Below are positions 16,510 to 25,584 of a DNA stretch of 64,000 bases, piece by piece. A model generated the notes under the pieces. The model saw only the letters and a program-made list of their open reading frames with translations. It ran no database searches and had not been told where the DNA came from. Source of the stretch: DATFVJ01 sp035517695 (GTDB lineage Bacteria; Actinomycetota; Actinomycetes; Streptosporangiales; Streptosporangiaceae); contig DATIYI010000033.1 of the NCBI GenBank assembly GCA_035517695.1, forward strand, positions 1 to 64,000, read 5' to 3'. Every line of letters begins with the position of its first letter. Positions within the stretch are counted from its first letter, which is position 1. The position numbers and the translations under genes were made by a program.

Positions 16510-18570
16510 CTACCTCCGCAGCGAGCGAAGTACCACGACGGTCGCATGGACGTCCGGGTGAGCGGCGAGCATTCCCCTGAGTTTCTGCGCGAACAGTGGA
16601 TCAGCGACGATGAGGCGCAACGGAAATGGGCTCTCGCGCAGCGCCGTCAGCACCGCCCGGAGTCCTCGCCTGGTGGTATAGGCATTAAGCGGGGGGCCGC
16701 CGATCCTTGCAGACAGGATCGCGTTGATCGGATCTTTCATCGGACCCAGATCGCGATTGAACGCCGCGGCGAGGAAGCTGTCACGCCAGTTCTCCAGGCC
16801 CCAGTCGCTGTAGAACACCAAGGTCGGCACCCCATCGGCGAGCAGGTGCGCGTCGGCGAGCGTAATCATGGATTGGCCGGTGAGCGCCGTCACCTGGCCG
16901 GCGTTCCATTTGCTGAGCGCGGTTCGGCCCCAGAAGAGGGGGCTGCCGCCCGACGGGTGCGGACCCCACTGCAGCAGCGCGGCAAGACTCAACCCGACCG
17001 CTGCGCTGACGACGGCCACCTGAACTTCCCTCAGCGGCAGCAGCCAGCCGCCCGGCCGGGAGGGAGCGGGAAGCCGACGCAGCACGATGCCGACCGCGCC
17101 CAGGCCGACAACGCAGACCACAGAGCCCGCGTTCAGCAGCTTGTCGTAGTAGTAGCTGGTCTGGCCCCGGCTGACCACCTGGTAGATACCGAAGGCCGCA
17201 ATGACGACCACGGCGATGACGACGTGGGCCGTCATTGCCGCGCTCGCCGGCAGGCGCCGCGAGACGCCGCTGCCCATCGTGGCCACGACGGCAAGCGCAA
17301 GCACAATTATGAGGGGAACCGGCACAGGCACGCCGACCCCTGGGGACAGCGCCTGCGCTTGTGCGTTGAATCCCGATGCCAAGCTGAGCGCCGAAGGGTA
17401 CAGCGCGATGGTGCAGCCGGCCAGGATGGTGACGACGGTGAACCGCCAGTATCGGCGCAGCCTGCGGCGGTAGACGAGACAGGAGGCCAACAGCCCAAGG
17501 ACGGCAATCGGCGCGTAGAGGTTGTAGGCGTACGCGACTGCGATCACCAGTGCGCACGCGATCAGCACGTGCTCACGAACCACGCACGGTGGCCGGACCA
17601 TTACCGCGACCGCGACCGCGAGGAACGCGAGGCCGGCGACCTGCGAATCGAATCCAGCCTCGACCATCACGACGAATGGGCCGCCGATCGCGAACCCGGC
17701 CACGACCGAACAAACGAAGATCCGCCGCCAGTGCGTCACGAGCGGCCCGGCTATCCAGCGCGCCGCCCACACCAGCGCCATGGTCAGGAAGGCATATGCG
17801 GCAAGAACGTAGATGAAATAGCGGTTGAACTCCGGCAGCGGCGCACCTGGTGCGGTGGTTGACCTGAGGAACGTATCGAACAGCGCGTACAGGAAATGCG
17901 ACCCCATCGGGTAAACAATCTCGGTGGGCGCTTGCACCGAGGCAACCGCCTGGATCGGGTGCAGGAAGGTGTACCCGCCCAGCCGGTGAATCGTGTCGAA
18001 CAAAGCGAAATGGGCGTAACGATCTTCCGCCGTAGCCGAGTAGGTGAACCGCTTTACGGCGGGCAGGCTCGCGACGGGAGCGTAGGCGGCCCAGAAGGCG
18101 AAAAGCCCGGACCCGACCACCACGACGTCGGATCCCAGCCATCGGCGCGGCAGGCTTGGCCGTCGCCGGGTAAGCCAGCCTGCCACCGCGACGAGAGTAA
18201 AGCACGTCCCACCGGCTGGTATCGGTTGTAATCCCCACGGCCAGATCGAAAAGAGCAAGCCCAGGGCGAGGAGCGCTCCCGCGAGCAGGCTCCCGGCCAG
18301 CATGAGGCGGTCGACGATATTGGTTCCCGAACGCAGAATCGACGCGACCGCGACGAGCAGGATAACCAGCTGGACGACGTCCAGCCGGAGTTGATGCAGC
18401 ACGAGCGGGACCAGCCACGCCGCGCAGAGCAGGCCCGCGAGCCAGTGCAGCCGACGCGAACGCACTGGCGCGGGAACGGCCGGAAGAACTGACTCCGCTG
18501 CCCGAGTCCGCCAGGATGCCGTGCTCTCCGGTGCATGCGCTGGATCAGTCAACGTTTCGGCCGCTCTCAA
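16510..18570 (-). CDS. Polytopic membrane protein, tandem paralogue B
   Basis: A 686-residue relative of the adjacent gene, colinear over the full length. Many blocks are identical or nearly so, for example LLFSIWPWGLQPIP, FALFDTIHRLGGY, RRRLRRYWRFTVVT and YPSALSLASGFNAQA. It has the same pattern of about a dozen membrane helices followed by a C-terminal soluble domain (MITLADAHLLADGVPTLVFY, ending VVLRSLRR). The hydrophilic loop between the first helices and the C-terminal domain differ most from paralogue A, suggesting divergence of a recognition surface. The start is uncertain: TTG 18570 gives an N-terminus that aligns with paralogue A, and TTG 18552 is another option. Function unknown; a GT-C-like envelope role is only a guess. 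Confidence 0.7.
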   Translation of the reverse strand: MRAAETLTDPAHAPESTASWRTRAAESVLPAVPAPVRSRRLHWLAGLLCAAWLVPLVLHQLRLDVVQLVILLVAVASILRSGTNIVDRLMLAGSLLAGALLALGLLFSIWPWGLQPIPAGGTCFTLVAVAGWLTRRRPSLPRRWLGSDVVVVGSGLFAFWAAYAPVASLPAVKRFTYSATAEDRYAHFALFDTIHRLGGYTFLHPIQAVASVQAPTEIVYPMGSHFLYALFDTFLRSTTAPGAPLPEFNRYFIYVLAAYAFLTMALVWAARWIAGPLVTHWRRIFVCSVVAGFAIGGPFVVMVEAGFDSQVAGLAFLAVAVAVMVRPPCVVREHVLIACALVIAVAYAYNLYAPIAVLGLLASCLVYRRRLRRYWRFTVVTILAGCTIALYPSALSLASGFNAQAQALSPGVGVPVPVPLIIVLALAVVATMGSGVSRRLPASAAMTAHVVIAVVVIAAFGIYQVVSRGQTSYYYDKLLNAGSVVCVVGLGAVGIVLRRLPAPSRPGGWLLPLREVQVAVVSAAVGLSLAALLQWGPHPSGGSPLFWGRTALSKWNAGQVTALTGQSMITLADAHLLADGVPTLVFYSDWGLENWRDSFLAAAFNRDLGPMKDPINAILSARIGGPPLNAYTTRRGLRAVLTALRESPFPLRLIVADPLFAQKLRGMLAAHPDVHATVVVLRSLRR

Positions 18571-18942
18571 TGCTGGAACGCATAACCCAGCGCATTCGGG
18601 TAAGTGCTACCTAGAAGTACTTGACGTCATTGACGCACGGGGAGAGTCGCTTGTCGGCACTTCGTGATTGTTTTGTGATGCTTTTGGGCTGGTGACATCG
18701 CGCTGCACAGAATGTCGTACTTGTCAACTTCACCGAGGCTACTCGTACCATACGGCCACGAGAGACTTTGGGCTGTCAAGCCGCCTTGTGGCGACCACAC
18801 CACCTTATGTCGGTCGTGCAGCGAGCGCCGGAGCGCCATCGGCGCCGAGAATGCCCGCAGGCAGGCGGCGGGGCACGCGGGCGAAAGCGGCGCGCGGCTC
18901 GCGGCGGCTTTGGCTGAAGAAACCGCCTGATACTGTCGCGGC
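18571..18942. other. Divergent intergenic region
   Basis: 372 bases between paralogue B and the HAD hydrolase, pointing in opposite directions, so it should hold both promoters. The part nearest paralogue B is relatively AT-rich and contains the palindrome TGACGTCA. No gene was recognised; open frames here are not supported by similarity. Confidence 0.5.
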
Positions 18943-19656
18943 GTGCGCAAACGACTCGTCCTCTGGGACGTCGACCACACCCTGGTCAACGCCGGAGGCC
19001 TGAGCCCGCACCTGTATGGTCTCGTGTTCGCCGAGTTGTTCGGGCGCAGGCTGCAGGAAGTGGCACCCATGGCCGGCCGGACCGACCGCGCCATCATCCT
19101 CGACACGCTGTCCCGCGCTGGCGTCCCTCAGGCGGCTCAGCACGTGTGCGCATTCGCGACCGCGCTGGCCGCGCACGCCCCTGCGTTCGGTGACCGCGTC
19201 AGGGAACGCGGGCGCGCGCTACCCGGCGCCGCGCGCGTCCTGCACACCCTCGCGGCATCGGGCGACAAGCAGGTCTGCGGGACCAACGTTGTGCAGTCCG
19301 TGCTGACGGGGAACCTCCGCCCGCTCGCCGAGGCTAAGCTCGGCACGCTCGGCCTCGCGGAATACCTCGATCTGGACATCGGTGCCTACGGTGACGCACA
19401 CGAGGATCGCGCCCAACTCGTACACCTGGCCCGGGACAACGCCGCCCGCGTGCACGGGATGACCTTCGCTGGCGGGCAGACAGTGCTAGTCGGCGACACG
19501 CCCCTCGACGTAGCAGCCGCCCTCGCGACTGGCGCCCGCAGTGTCGCGGTGGCGACCGGCGCGACATCGGCCGCGGAACTCGCTGTCGCGGGTGCGCACG
19601 TGGTGCTGCCCGACCTCACCGACACCGCAGCAGTCATCACGGCCATCCTCGCCTGA
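18943..19656 (+). CDS. HAD-superfamily hydrolase (phosphatase-like)
   Basis: A 237-residue cytosolic hydrolase. Motif I is at the N-terminus (LVLWDVDHTLVNAGG, giving the DxD nucleophile pair), and a helical cap follows (PMAGRTDRAIILDTLSRAG). Motif II lies near the Thr in VCGTNVVQSVL, the motif III Lys in AEAKLG, and motif IV in VLVGDTPLDVAAA. This is the phosphoglycolate phosphatase-like subgroup, but the substrate cannot be told; phosphoglycolate or other small phosphoesters are possible. The start is GTG 18943. It stands alone, divergent from the membrane protein pair, with gene debris downstream. Confidence 0.82.
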   Translation: MRKRLVLWDVDHTLVNAGGLSPHLYGLVFAELFGRRLQEVAPMAGRTDRAIILDTLSRAGVPQAAQHVCAFATALAAHAPAFGDRVRERGRALPGAARVLHTLAASGDKQVCGTNVVQSVLTGNLRPLAEAKLGTLGLAEYLDLDIGAYGDAHEDRAQLVHLARDNAARVHGMTFAGGQTVLVGDTPLDVAAALATGARSVAVATGATSAAELAVAGAHVVLPDLTDTAAVITAILA

Positions 19657-20357
19657 CCCGCCGCGCCGCCCACCCGCGCGAGCCCCGGCTCCCCGGCGGC
19701 CCGGCGGCCCTGCTGCCCGGCACGAAAACACTCCCGGCACTCCGGACATGCCAGCGCTCGGGGCGCCGATCGCTCCGGCGGCGAGGGTAAGCCAGCCTGC
19801 CGGGTAGTTCCCGTCGGGTCCTGGATTCGCCAGATGGCGATCACATGGGCGGTGTAAGCGGTGAGCGGCATCATGCCGATCGCGATTATTGGACGAAGAA
19901 CGCGGTGTGCCCGGCGCCCGATCATCAACGCTGCGCCGAGGACGGTGAGGGCACACCCGGTTGCACCGATGATCTCCATCGGCGTGCCCGAGTGCGGCGC
20001 CGCGGTCAGCGGCCGCGCCCGCGATCGAGGCCCGCGTCTACGCCGAGGACCCGAATGACGGCAGCCGGGCGCGCTACGCCTGCAGGCGCATTAGGTGCGC
20101 GATCTGCAGGGGCCATGAAGGCAAGGAAGTGGACGCGGATGTTGTGCTCGGTCCAGTGGAAGATCCGCCGGGGCGTGGGGCAGCGCCCCCCGATCCACCC
20201 GCACGTGATGCACCCGCTTACCAGTGATCTTGTCGACCGCCGGCCTGAGGCGGCCGGGCCGGCCGGGTGGTGACAGACCCTTGCGCCGGCCCCGCGCCGG
20301 GCCGACAATGACCTCATCCCGTGGGGGGTCTCATGGGTCACCGGTGAGGGAGGACCC
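19657..20357. other. Gap containing a DUF418-like remnant
   Basis: About 700 bases between the HAD hydrolase and the acyl-CoA ligase. The only recognisable content is the minus-strand DUF418-like fragment listed next. The rest, including 20060-20340, shows no supported gene. Confidence 0.5.
19805..20018 (-). pseudogene. C-terminal remnant of a DUF418-like membrane protein
   Basis: A minus-strand frame reads through PHSGTPMEIIGATGCALTVL and then GMMPLTAYTAHVIAIW. The PHSGTP...E motif and the SM/MMPLTAYTAH helix are characteristic of the C-terminal half of DUF418 and related acyltransferase-like membrane proteins. The N-terminal helices are absent and unrelated sequence follows the last helix, so this is a fragment of perhaps 70 codons. 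The function of DUF418 proteins is poorly known. The remnant shows this gap once held a larger gene. Confidence 0.55.
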
Positions 20358-21944
20358 ATGATCCATCACAGCCCGCTGCTCGACGTGGAGATCCCCGATC
20401 TCCCGCTTACCGAGTATGTCCTCGCGGGCGGCGCGGGCCAGCGGGACAAGCCCGCGCTGATCGACGGCGCCTCCGGGTGGGTGATGACCTACGGCGAGCT
20501 GGAGGACGCGATCCGGTCGCTGGCCGGCGGGCTGGCAGCGGCCGGGTTCGGCCGGGGGGACGTGCTGGCCCTGATGGCCCCGAACGGCCCGGAGTACGCC
20601 GTGGTGTTCCACGGGGCCGCGATGGTCGGCGGGGCTGTCACGACGATCAACCCGGCCTACACCCAAGCCGAGGTGCACCACCAGCTCGCCGACTCCGGTG
20701 CCCGGATCCTGGTGACGATCGCGCCGCTGGCCGACGCGGCCGCCCGCGCCTGCACGGGGACGGCAGTCACCGAGGTCTACCTGCTCGACGGGGCCGACGA
20801 GGCCGACGAGGCCGACGAGGCCGAGCGGACGCTGCCGGTCAGGCCACTGACCGCGCTGGCGGGGTCGCCGCTCGCCGCGCACGTCCCGGTCGGCCCCGAC
20901 GACGTGGTGGCCCTGCCGTACTCCTCGGGGACCACCGGGCTATCCAAGGGCGTCATGCTCACCCACAAGAACCTGGTGGCCAACGTCGCCCAGACGCTGG
21001 GGGCGATCCCGGCGGCGCCCGACGAGCGGCTCATGGCGGTGCTGCCGTTCTTCCACATCTACGGCATGCAGTGCATGATGAACTGCGGGCTGCGCGCCGG
21101 GGCGACGGTGGTCACGCTGCCGCGATTCGACCTGGAGCAGTTCCTGCGGGCTCATCAGGACTACCGGATCACCCGGTCGTTCGTCGCCCCGCCCATTGTG
21201 CTCGCCCTGGCCAGGCACCCGCTGGTGGACTCGTTCGACCTCAGCCACCTGCGGCTGGTGAACTCCGGCGCCGCCCCGCTGAAGGCAGAGCTGGCGGTCG
21301 AGTGCGGCAAGCGGCTGGGCTGCGACGTGATACAGGGCTACGGGATGACGGAGCTGTCCCCGGTGTCGCACCTGACCCCGGCAGGCTGGTTCAGGCCCGG
21401 ATCGGTGGGGATCACCGCCCCGAGCACGCAGACCCGGATCGTCGACCCGCTAACCGGCGCCGATCGTGACACCGGCGAGGAGGGGGAGGTCTGGGTGCGC
21501 GGGCCTCAGGTGATGAAGGGCTACCTGAACAACCCCCAGGCCACAGCGGCGACCGTCGACGTGGACGGGTGGCTGCACACCGGGGATCTCGGTTACGTGG
21601 ACGCGGACGGGCACGTGTATGTGGTGGACCGGCTGAAGGAGCTCGTTAAGTACAAGGGGTTCCAGGTGCCCCCGGCCGAGCTGGAGGCGGTCCTGCTCCG
21701 TCACCCCGACGTGGCCGACGCCGCGGTGATCGGCCTGCCGGATGACGAGGCCGGCGAGATCCCGGCCGGGTACGTCGTCCTGCGGCCCGGCGCCGCCACG
21801 TCCCCGGAGGAGATCACGCGGTTCGTCGCGGGCGAGGTGGCCCACTACAAGCAGATCCGGCGGCTCGAGGTGATCGACGCGATCCCCAAGTCGGCGGCGG
21901 GCAAGATCCTGCGCCGGGTGCTCCGCGATTCCGCCAGGACCTGA
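20358..21944 (+). CDS. AMP-binding acyl/aryl-CoA ligase (4-coumarate-CoA-ligase-like)
   Basis: An adenylate-forming enzyme of 528 residues that would activate a carboxylic acid with ATP and transfer it to CoA. The P-loop LPYSSGTTGLSKGVMLTHKN, the VNSGAAPLKAE strand, the YGMTELSPV motif, the hinge region WLHTGDLGYVD and the C-terminal lysine motif PKSAAGKILRRVL are all present and in order. Overall resemblance is to plant-type 4-coumarate-CoA ligases and bacterial medium-chain or aryl acyl-CoA synthetases; the substrate is unknown. A short ADEADEADEAE run (around 20797) comes from a 9-bp DNA microsatellite. ATG 20358 has GGGAGG upstream. No neighbouring pathway genes help assign the substrate. 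Confidence 0.9.
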   Translation: MIHHSPLLDVEIPDLPLTEYVLAGGAGQRDKPALIDGASGWVMTYGELEDAIRSLAGGLAAAGFGRGDVLALMAPNGPEYAVVFHGAAMVGGAVTTINPAYTQAEVHHQLADSGARILVTIAPLADAAARACTGTAVTEVYLLDGADEADEADEAERTLPVRPLTALAGSPLAAHVPVGPDDVVALPYSSGTTGLSKGVMLTHKNLVANVAQTLGAIPAAPDERLMAVLPFFHIYGMQCMMNCGLRAGATVVTLPRFDLEQFLRAHQDYRITRSFVAPPIVLALARHPLVDSFDLSHLRLVNSGAAPLKAELAVECGKRLGCDVIQGYGMTELSPVSHLTPAGWFRPGSVGITAPSTQTRIVDPLTGADRDTGEEGEVWVRGPQVMKGYLNNPQATAATVDVDGWLHTGDLGYVDADGHVYVVDRLKELVKYKGFQVPPAELEAVLLRHPDVADAAVIGLPDDEAGEIPAGYVVLRPGAATSPEEITRFVAGEVAHYKQIRRLEVIDAIPKSAAGKILRRVLRDSART

Positions 21945-22190
21945 CCGGCTGCAACCGCATCTTCATCAACGCCCACATATCCATCCCCCTTGACCGTGTC
22001 ATTCGGCTGGCCGCGTCCACCTGCGGGTGTGACAGAGTCGGCACGGGCCAAAAGCCAGGGCAGGACAGTGTTCACCCAAGCCGCCCGTACCCGCCACAAA
22101 CCCAGCCGGCTCCACTGCGCTCCGCCGGCTGCTGCCACGCGCCCGAAGACTGTCCGATTTTCTCGTCAACCGCACCCACGGAAATCGGCG

Positions 22191-22328
22191 TTAATCCTCC
22201 TCCAGCAGTTCGTTCAGGAGCCAGCTCCAAAGTCGGCCCAGCGCCTCGTCGCCCCACACTTCGGACGCCCACTCCGAGGCCGGGTCAACTGCGGAATTTG
22301 CTGACGGTGGGTCGATTGACTGGTTCAC
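22191..22328 (-). CDS. Small acidic protein, 45 residues
   Basis: A short frame starting at GTG 22328 with AAGGGGGGAACC directly upstream, an acceptable ribosome binding site, and ending at a TAA. The product is acidic and Trp-rich, with two or three Trp residues in an amphipathic C-terminal helix: EALGRLWSWLLNELLEED. It has no known domain, signal peptide or Cys. Third codon positions are mostly G or C, as for a real gene. It could be a small regulatory or membrane-associated peptide, or incidental. Confidence 0.4.
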   Translation of the reverse strand: MNQSIDPPSANSAVDPASEWASEVWGDEALGRLWSWLLNELLEED

Positions 22329-22554
22329 GGTTCCCCCTTGTCTTCGGGCCAACCCGGATATACACCCAATGCCCGGGTGGTCTGTCAGGCCCTTCGCGCT
22401 TGGCGCGTCCACGATCCGTGTCGCCGGCGCAAAGGAGCGTCATCGATTCGGCCCCAGAGCCGCAGATTTCGCCAGAAGACGTCCCGAATGCCCTTAATGC
22501 GGTCAGCTCGTATTTGCTGCCACTCTGTGTTTTATCTACCCCGAGTAGATCACA

Positions 22555-22570
22555 CCAGTGATCACACTGG
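22555..22570. promoter_or_regulatory. Inverted repeat CCAGTG-N4-CACTGG
   Basis: Perfect 6-bp arms with an ATCA spacer in a locally AT-richer stretch. It overlaps the stop of the XRE-regulator fragment. It could be an operator or an element end; no function can be assigned. Confidence 0.25.
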
Positions 22571-22795
22571 CCAGCTGGCTGATAGCGACCCGCGATGCGA
22601 AACAATTACATATATTTGGCACATTCCGGCCCAACAAGCCAAGGAAGCCTGGGAGTGGGCGTGACCCGGCAGTGGTTGACTAAACGGAGTCATATCGGTG
22701 ATCAGCAGTTCCTCCACCCGGCAGCCCAGGGCGGCGCAGATGACGTCGAGGTCGTCGAGCTTGACGCTGGCCGGGCCGCGCCCGGCCGCGGCACC
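22562..22795 (-). pseudogene. C-terminal fragment of an XRE-type HTH regulator
   Basis: An open minus-strand stretch contains ASVKLDDLDVICAALGCRVEELL, split here as VKLDDLDVICAALGC and RVEELLI. This is the last helices of the Cro/C1-type helix-turn-helix in small regulators common in actinobacterial mobile elements. An in-frame TGA lies a few codons upstream at 22796-22798, and no start codon precedes the motif, so the recognition helix is missing. After the motif the sequence is unlike any family. It is probably a relic of an inserted element. Confidence 0.45.
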
Positions 22796-22855
22796 TCACA
22801 CCGCAGGAGCGGAGCGCGCCGGCGCCATGGGTCGAAACCCACCTGGGAGCCAGGA

Positions 22856-24106
22856 TTACGCGGGCATGGCGAGGGCGGATAGAGGGACGCCGGGGTCGGC
22901 GAGGCGAACGGGATCGACGCGCGTGCCGGATCGCACGAGCGCCTGGATCTCGCCGGTCACATCCCAGACGTTCACGTTCATGCCCGCGAGCACACGGCCC
23001 GCCGCGAGCCAGAACGCGATGAATTCTCCCGACTCGGGTTCGCCCCTGTAGACGACGGCGTCGTAGTCCTCAGGCAGCCCGGATGTCTCCATACTCAGCT
23101 CGTACTGATCGCTGTAGAAGTATGGCACTCGGTCGTAGCTAACGTCCTGGCCGAGCATCGACCGCGCGGCCGCGGGGCCACCGTGCAGCGCGTTGGCCCA
23201 GTGCTCGACGCGTACCCGGCGGTCCAGCAGCGGATGCCAAGAGTTCGCGACGTCACCCGCCGCGTAGATGTCGGGATCCGAGCTCCGCAACCCCGCATCG
23301 GTGACAATCCCGTTCCCCACATCCAGCCCCGCCGCCTCCGCGAGCGACACGTTGGGCACCGCCCCGATGCCGACGACCACCACATCGGCCGCCAGTTCGG
23401 CGCCATCCGTGGTAACGACGGTCCGCACGCGGCCCGCGTCAGCGCCGCCGCGGAATTCGGCCACCCCGGTCCGCAGCATGAATTCCACCCCATGACGGCG
23501 GTGCAGGCTGGCGAACACCTCGCCGAGCTCGGTTCCGAGCACGCGGTTCAGCGGCGTCGGCTCCGGCTCCACGACCGTTACCTCGCAGCCGTACGACCGG
23601 GCCGCGGCGGCCGTCTCCAAGCCGATCCAGCCTCCCCCGGCGATCACCACCCGGCCGCCGGCTTGGCCGGTAGAACGGAACGCGTCCGCGAGCCGTTCGC
23701 TGTCGCTCACCGACCGCAGGTACAGCACGCCGTCGAGGTCGCCGCCCGGCACATTCAGCCGGCGCGGTGCCGCGCCAGTGGTGATCAGCAGCTTGTCGTA
23801 CCCGATGACCTCGCCATCGGCGAGCGAGATCTGATGGGCACCGCGATCGACCGCGACCGCTGCGACGCCACGCCGCAGATCCACGTCGTGCTGGTCGTAC
23901 CAGCTCTCCTCGTGTACATAGATCGTGCCCTTGTCATCCTTGCCAAGCAGCAAACCTTTGGAGAGCGGCGGCCGCTCGTACGGCCGTTCCTGCTCGGCGC
24001 CGATGAGCACGACCGCGCCGCCGAATCCCTCCCCGCGCAGGGTCTCAGCCGCCTTGGCGCCGGCCAGGCTGGCGCCGATGATCACGAATCTGGGCTCGGC
24101 AGGCAC
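22856..24106 (-). CDS. FAD-dependent NAD(P)H:ferredoxin-reductase-like oxidoreductase
   Basis: A 416-residue flavoprotein of the pyridine nucleotide-disulfide/rubredoxin reductase class. The N-terminal FAD-binding fold has FVIIGASLAGAKAAETLR, and the substrate-side motif ERPPLSKGLL follows. The NAD-binding fold has VVIAGGGWIGLETAAAA, the second FAD contact is SSDPDIYAAGDVA, and a reductase C-terminal domain starts around SDQYELSMETSG. Such enzymes pass electrons from NAD(P)H to a ferredoxin serving a cytochrome P450 or dioxygenase. No ferredoxin or P450 gene is adjacent, so the partner is unknown. GTG 24106 aligns with the family N-terminus; the open frame continues 32 codons upstream without similarity. 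Confidence 0.88.
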   Translation of the reverse strand: MPAEPRFVIIGASLAGAKAAETLRGEGFGGAVVLIGAEQERPYERPPLSKGLLLGKDDKGTIYVHEESWYDQHDVDLRRGVAAVAVDRGAHQISLADGEVIGYDKLLITTGAAPRRLNVPGGDLDGVLYLRSVSDSERLADAFRSTGQAGGRVVIAGGGWIGLETAAAARSYGCEVTVVEPEPTPLNRVLGTELGEVFASLHRRHGVEFMLRTGVAEFRGGADAGRVRTVVTTDGAELAADVVVVGIGAVPNVSLAEAAGLDVGNGIVTDAGLRSSDPDIYAAGDVANSWHPLLDRRVRVEHWANALHGGPAAARSMLGQDVSYDRVPYFYSDQYELSMETSGLPEDYDAVVYRGEPESGEFIAFWLAAGRVLAGMNVNVWDVTGEIQALVRSGTRVDPVRLADPGVPLSALAMPA

Positions 24107-24291
24107 CCTGTCGCCCCTTCCCGCAGCGCGCTCACGCCCGCTGCCAAGCAGTTCCACCCGCCCGCCTCCCGGGCAGTGCATGTGGCGGGCCCGCGAAAGC
24201 ACCCGCCGCGCGGTCCGGCCCCGCCCACACCACGCTAGTAGCCTGCGCCAGCACGGCGTGACACCCGCTGGTCAGGCGCGCCGTCCGACGG

Positions 24292-25584
24292 TCAGCCGCC
24301 GAGAGGCGCACCGCACAGCCGACGATGCCAGCTCACCGCGGATGTGTCGGTGAGGGATGCGATCTGGTCGACCACCACACGCAACCGGAGCGGATCCGAC
24401 GCCGCAGCCGCCCAGGCGGGCCGCAACGCGGGATCGAGCGTGGCGGGCGCGCCGCGGGCGACGGCGTCTGCCAGCCCGGCGATGAGCGCACGCTGGCGGG
24501 CCCTGATCGGGTCCGCGCCGGGCCGGCTCATCACGTAATGCGCGGTGACGCCCTTCAGCAGCGCGCATTCAAGCCGCTGCCGTCGCGGCACGATCAAATC
24601 GGCCTGGTAGCGGCTCAGCACGCCAGCGCCATGCGCCTGCCGCGTCGCGTGCTCCGCAGCGCGGCAGAACCGCCCGATCAGCTCGCTGGTCAGGTTCTTC
24701 AGCGCGGCGAGCGACTGTGGGCCGCCATCGAATCCGCGGGGCCAGCAGTTGAGCGCGAGCAGTTCGGCGAGCACCTCGGCAAGCTCGGCAACGCAGGCCG
24801 GCTCCCCGGGATCGGCGTACGCCGCAGCGGTGAGCTGTGCCAGCGCGAGCCGTTCTGACTCATCCTGAAGCTGCCTGAGCCCGATGTGACCCGCGTGCAG
24901 GCCATCCTCCAGATCATGCACCGAATAGGCGACATCGTCGGCCCAGTCCATGATCTGCGCTTCCAGGCAGGGCCTGCGGGGCGGCGCGCCTGCCCTGATC
25001 CAGCAGAAAACATCCGCGTCGTCGGCGTACGCGCCGTACTTGGTGGTCCCCGCCGACGCCGCCTGCGCGCCAGGTGCCAGCCAGGGATATTTGAGCGCGG
25101 CGTCGAGGGCGGCACGGGTCAGGTTGAGCCCCGCGCTATGGCCAGCCGCCGTAACCACCTTGGCCTCCAGTCGGGTGAGCAGGCGCAGGCTCTGCGCGTT
25201 ACCCTCGAACCCGCCGCAGGCCCGTGCCACGTGATCAAGGGCAGTCTCGCCGTTATGCCCGAACGGCGGATGCCCAAGGTCGTGTGCCAGGCACGCGGTC
25301 TCGACCAGGTCAGGGTCCGCGCCAAGTGCCTTTCCAAGCTCGCGCCCGATCTGGGCGCACTCAAGTGAGTGGGTGAGCCTGGTACGCGGGAAATCGCCCG
25401 CGTCCACGTCCACCACCTGGGTCTTGGCAGCGAGCCTGCGCAGCGCGGAACTGTGCAGCACGCGCGCCCGGTCGCGCTCGAAGGCGGTACGCCCGGGCCG
25501 TTTGCGCGTCTCCGCAGCCCATCGCGCGGTGGCCCGGGCGTCATAACCGGCCAAGCTGCCCTTTCTCCCGGTCTGCGGGGGCAT
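24292..25584 (-). CDS. dgt: Deoxyguanosinetriphosphate triphosphohydrolase-like protein
   Basis: An HD-domain dNTPase of 430 residues that cleaves deoxynucleoside triphosphates to deoxynucleosides and triphosphate. RTRLTHSLECAQIGRELG carries the first His of the metal site, HDLGHPPFGHNGE the HD pair and following His, and MDWADDVAYSVHDLEDG the last Asp. This combination defines the dGTPase-like family. Length and order are normal. ATG 25584 directly abuts a GC-rich hairpin (25585-25605) lying between ppdK and this gene, 29 bases from the ppdK stop. In many actinobacteria dgt is next to dnaG; here both are present but ~10 kb apart, separated by other genes. Confidence 0.9.
   Translation of the reverse strand: MPPQTGRKGSLAGYDARATARWAAETRKRPGRTAFERDRARVLHSSALRRLAAKTQVVDVDAGDFPRTRLTHSLECAQIGRELGKALGADPDLVETACLAHDLGHPPFGHNGETALDHVARACGGFEGNAQSLRLLTRLEAKVVTAAGHSAGLNLTRAALDAALKYPWLAPGAQAASAGTTKYGAYADDADVFCWIRAGAPPRRPCLEAQIMDWADDVAYSVHDLEDGLHAGHIGLRQLQDESERLALAQLTAAAYADPGEPACVAELAEVLAELLALNCWPRGFDGGPQSLAALKNLTSELIGRFCRAAEHATRQAHGAGVLSRYQADLIVPRRQRLECALLKGVTAHYVMSRPGADPIRARQRALIAGLADAVARGAPATLDPALRPAWAAAASDPLRLRVVVDQIASLTDTSAVSWHRRLCGAPLGG

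Larger units (their letters stand above)
21945..22855. other. Gap with small ORF, inverted repeat and XRE fragment
   Basis: About 900 bases between the CoA ligase and the flavoprotein gene. It holds a possible 45-residue acidic protein gene, a short inverted repeat, and the tail of an XRE-type regulator, each listed separately. The section around 22500-22650 is clearly lower in GC than its surroundings. 21945-22190 shows nothing recognisable. Confidence 0.5.

Noticed and set aside
20060..20290. Plus-strand stretch reading HEGKEVDADVVLGPVEDPPG, vaguely like a GH3 glycosidase N-domain
   Set aside because: Only about ten residues resemble the GH3 consensus and the conserved continuation is missing. 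Too weak to annotate.
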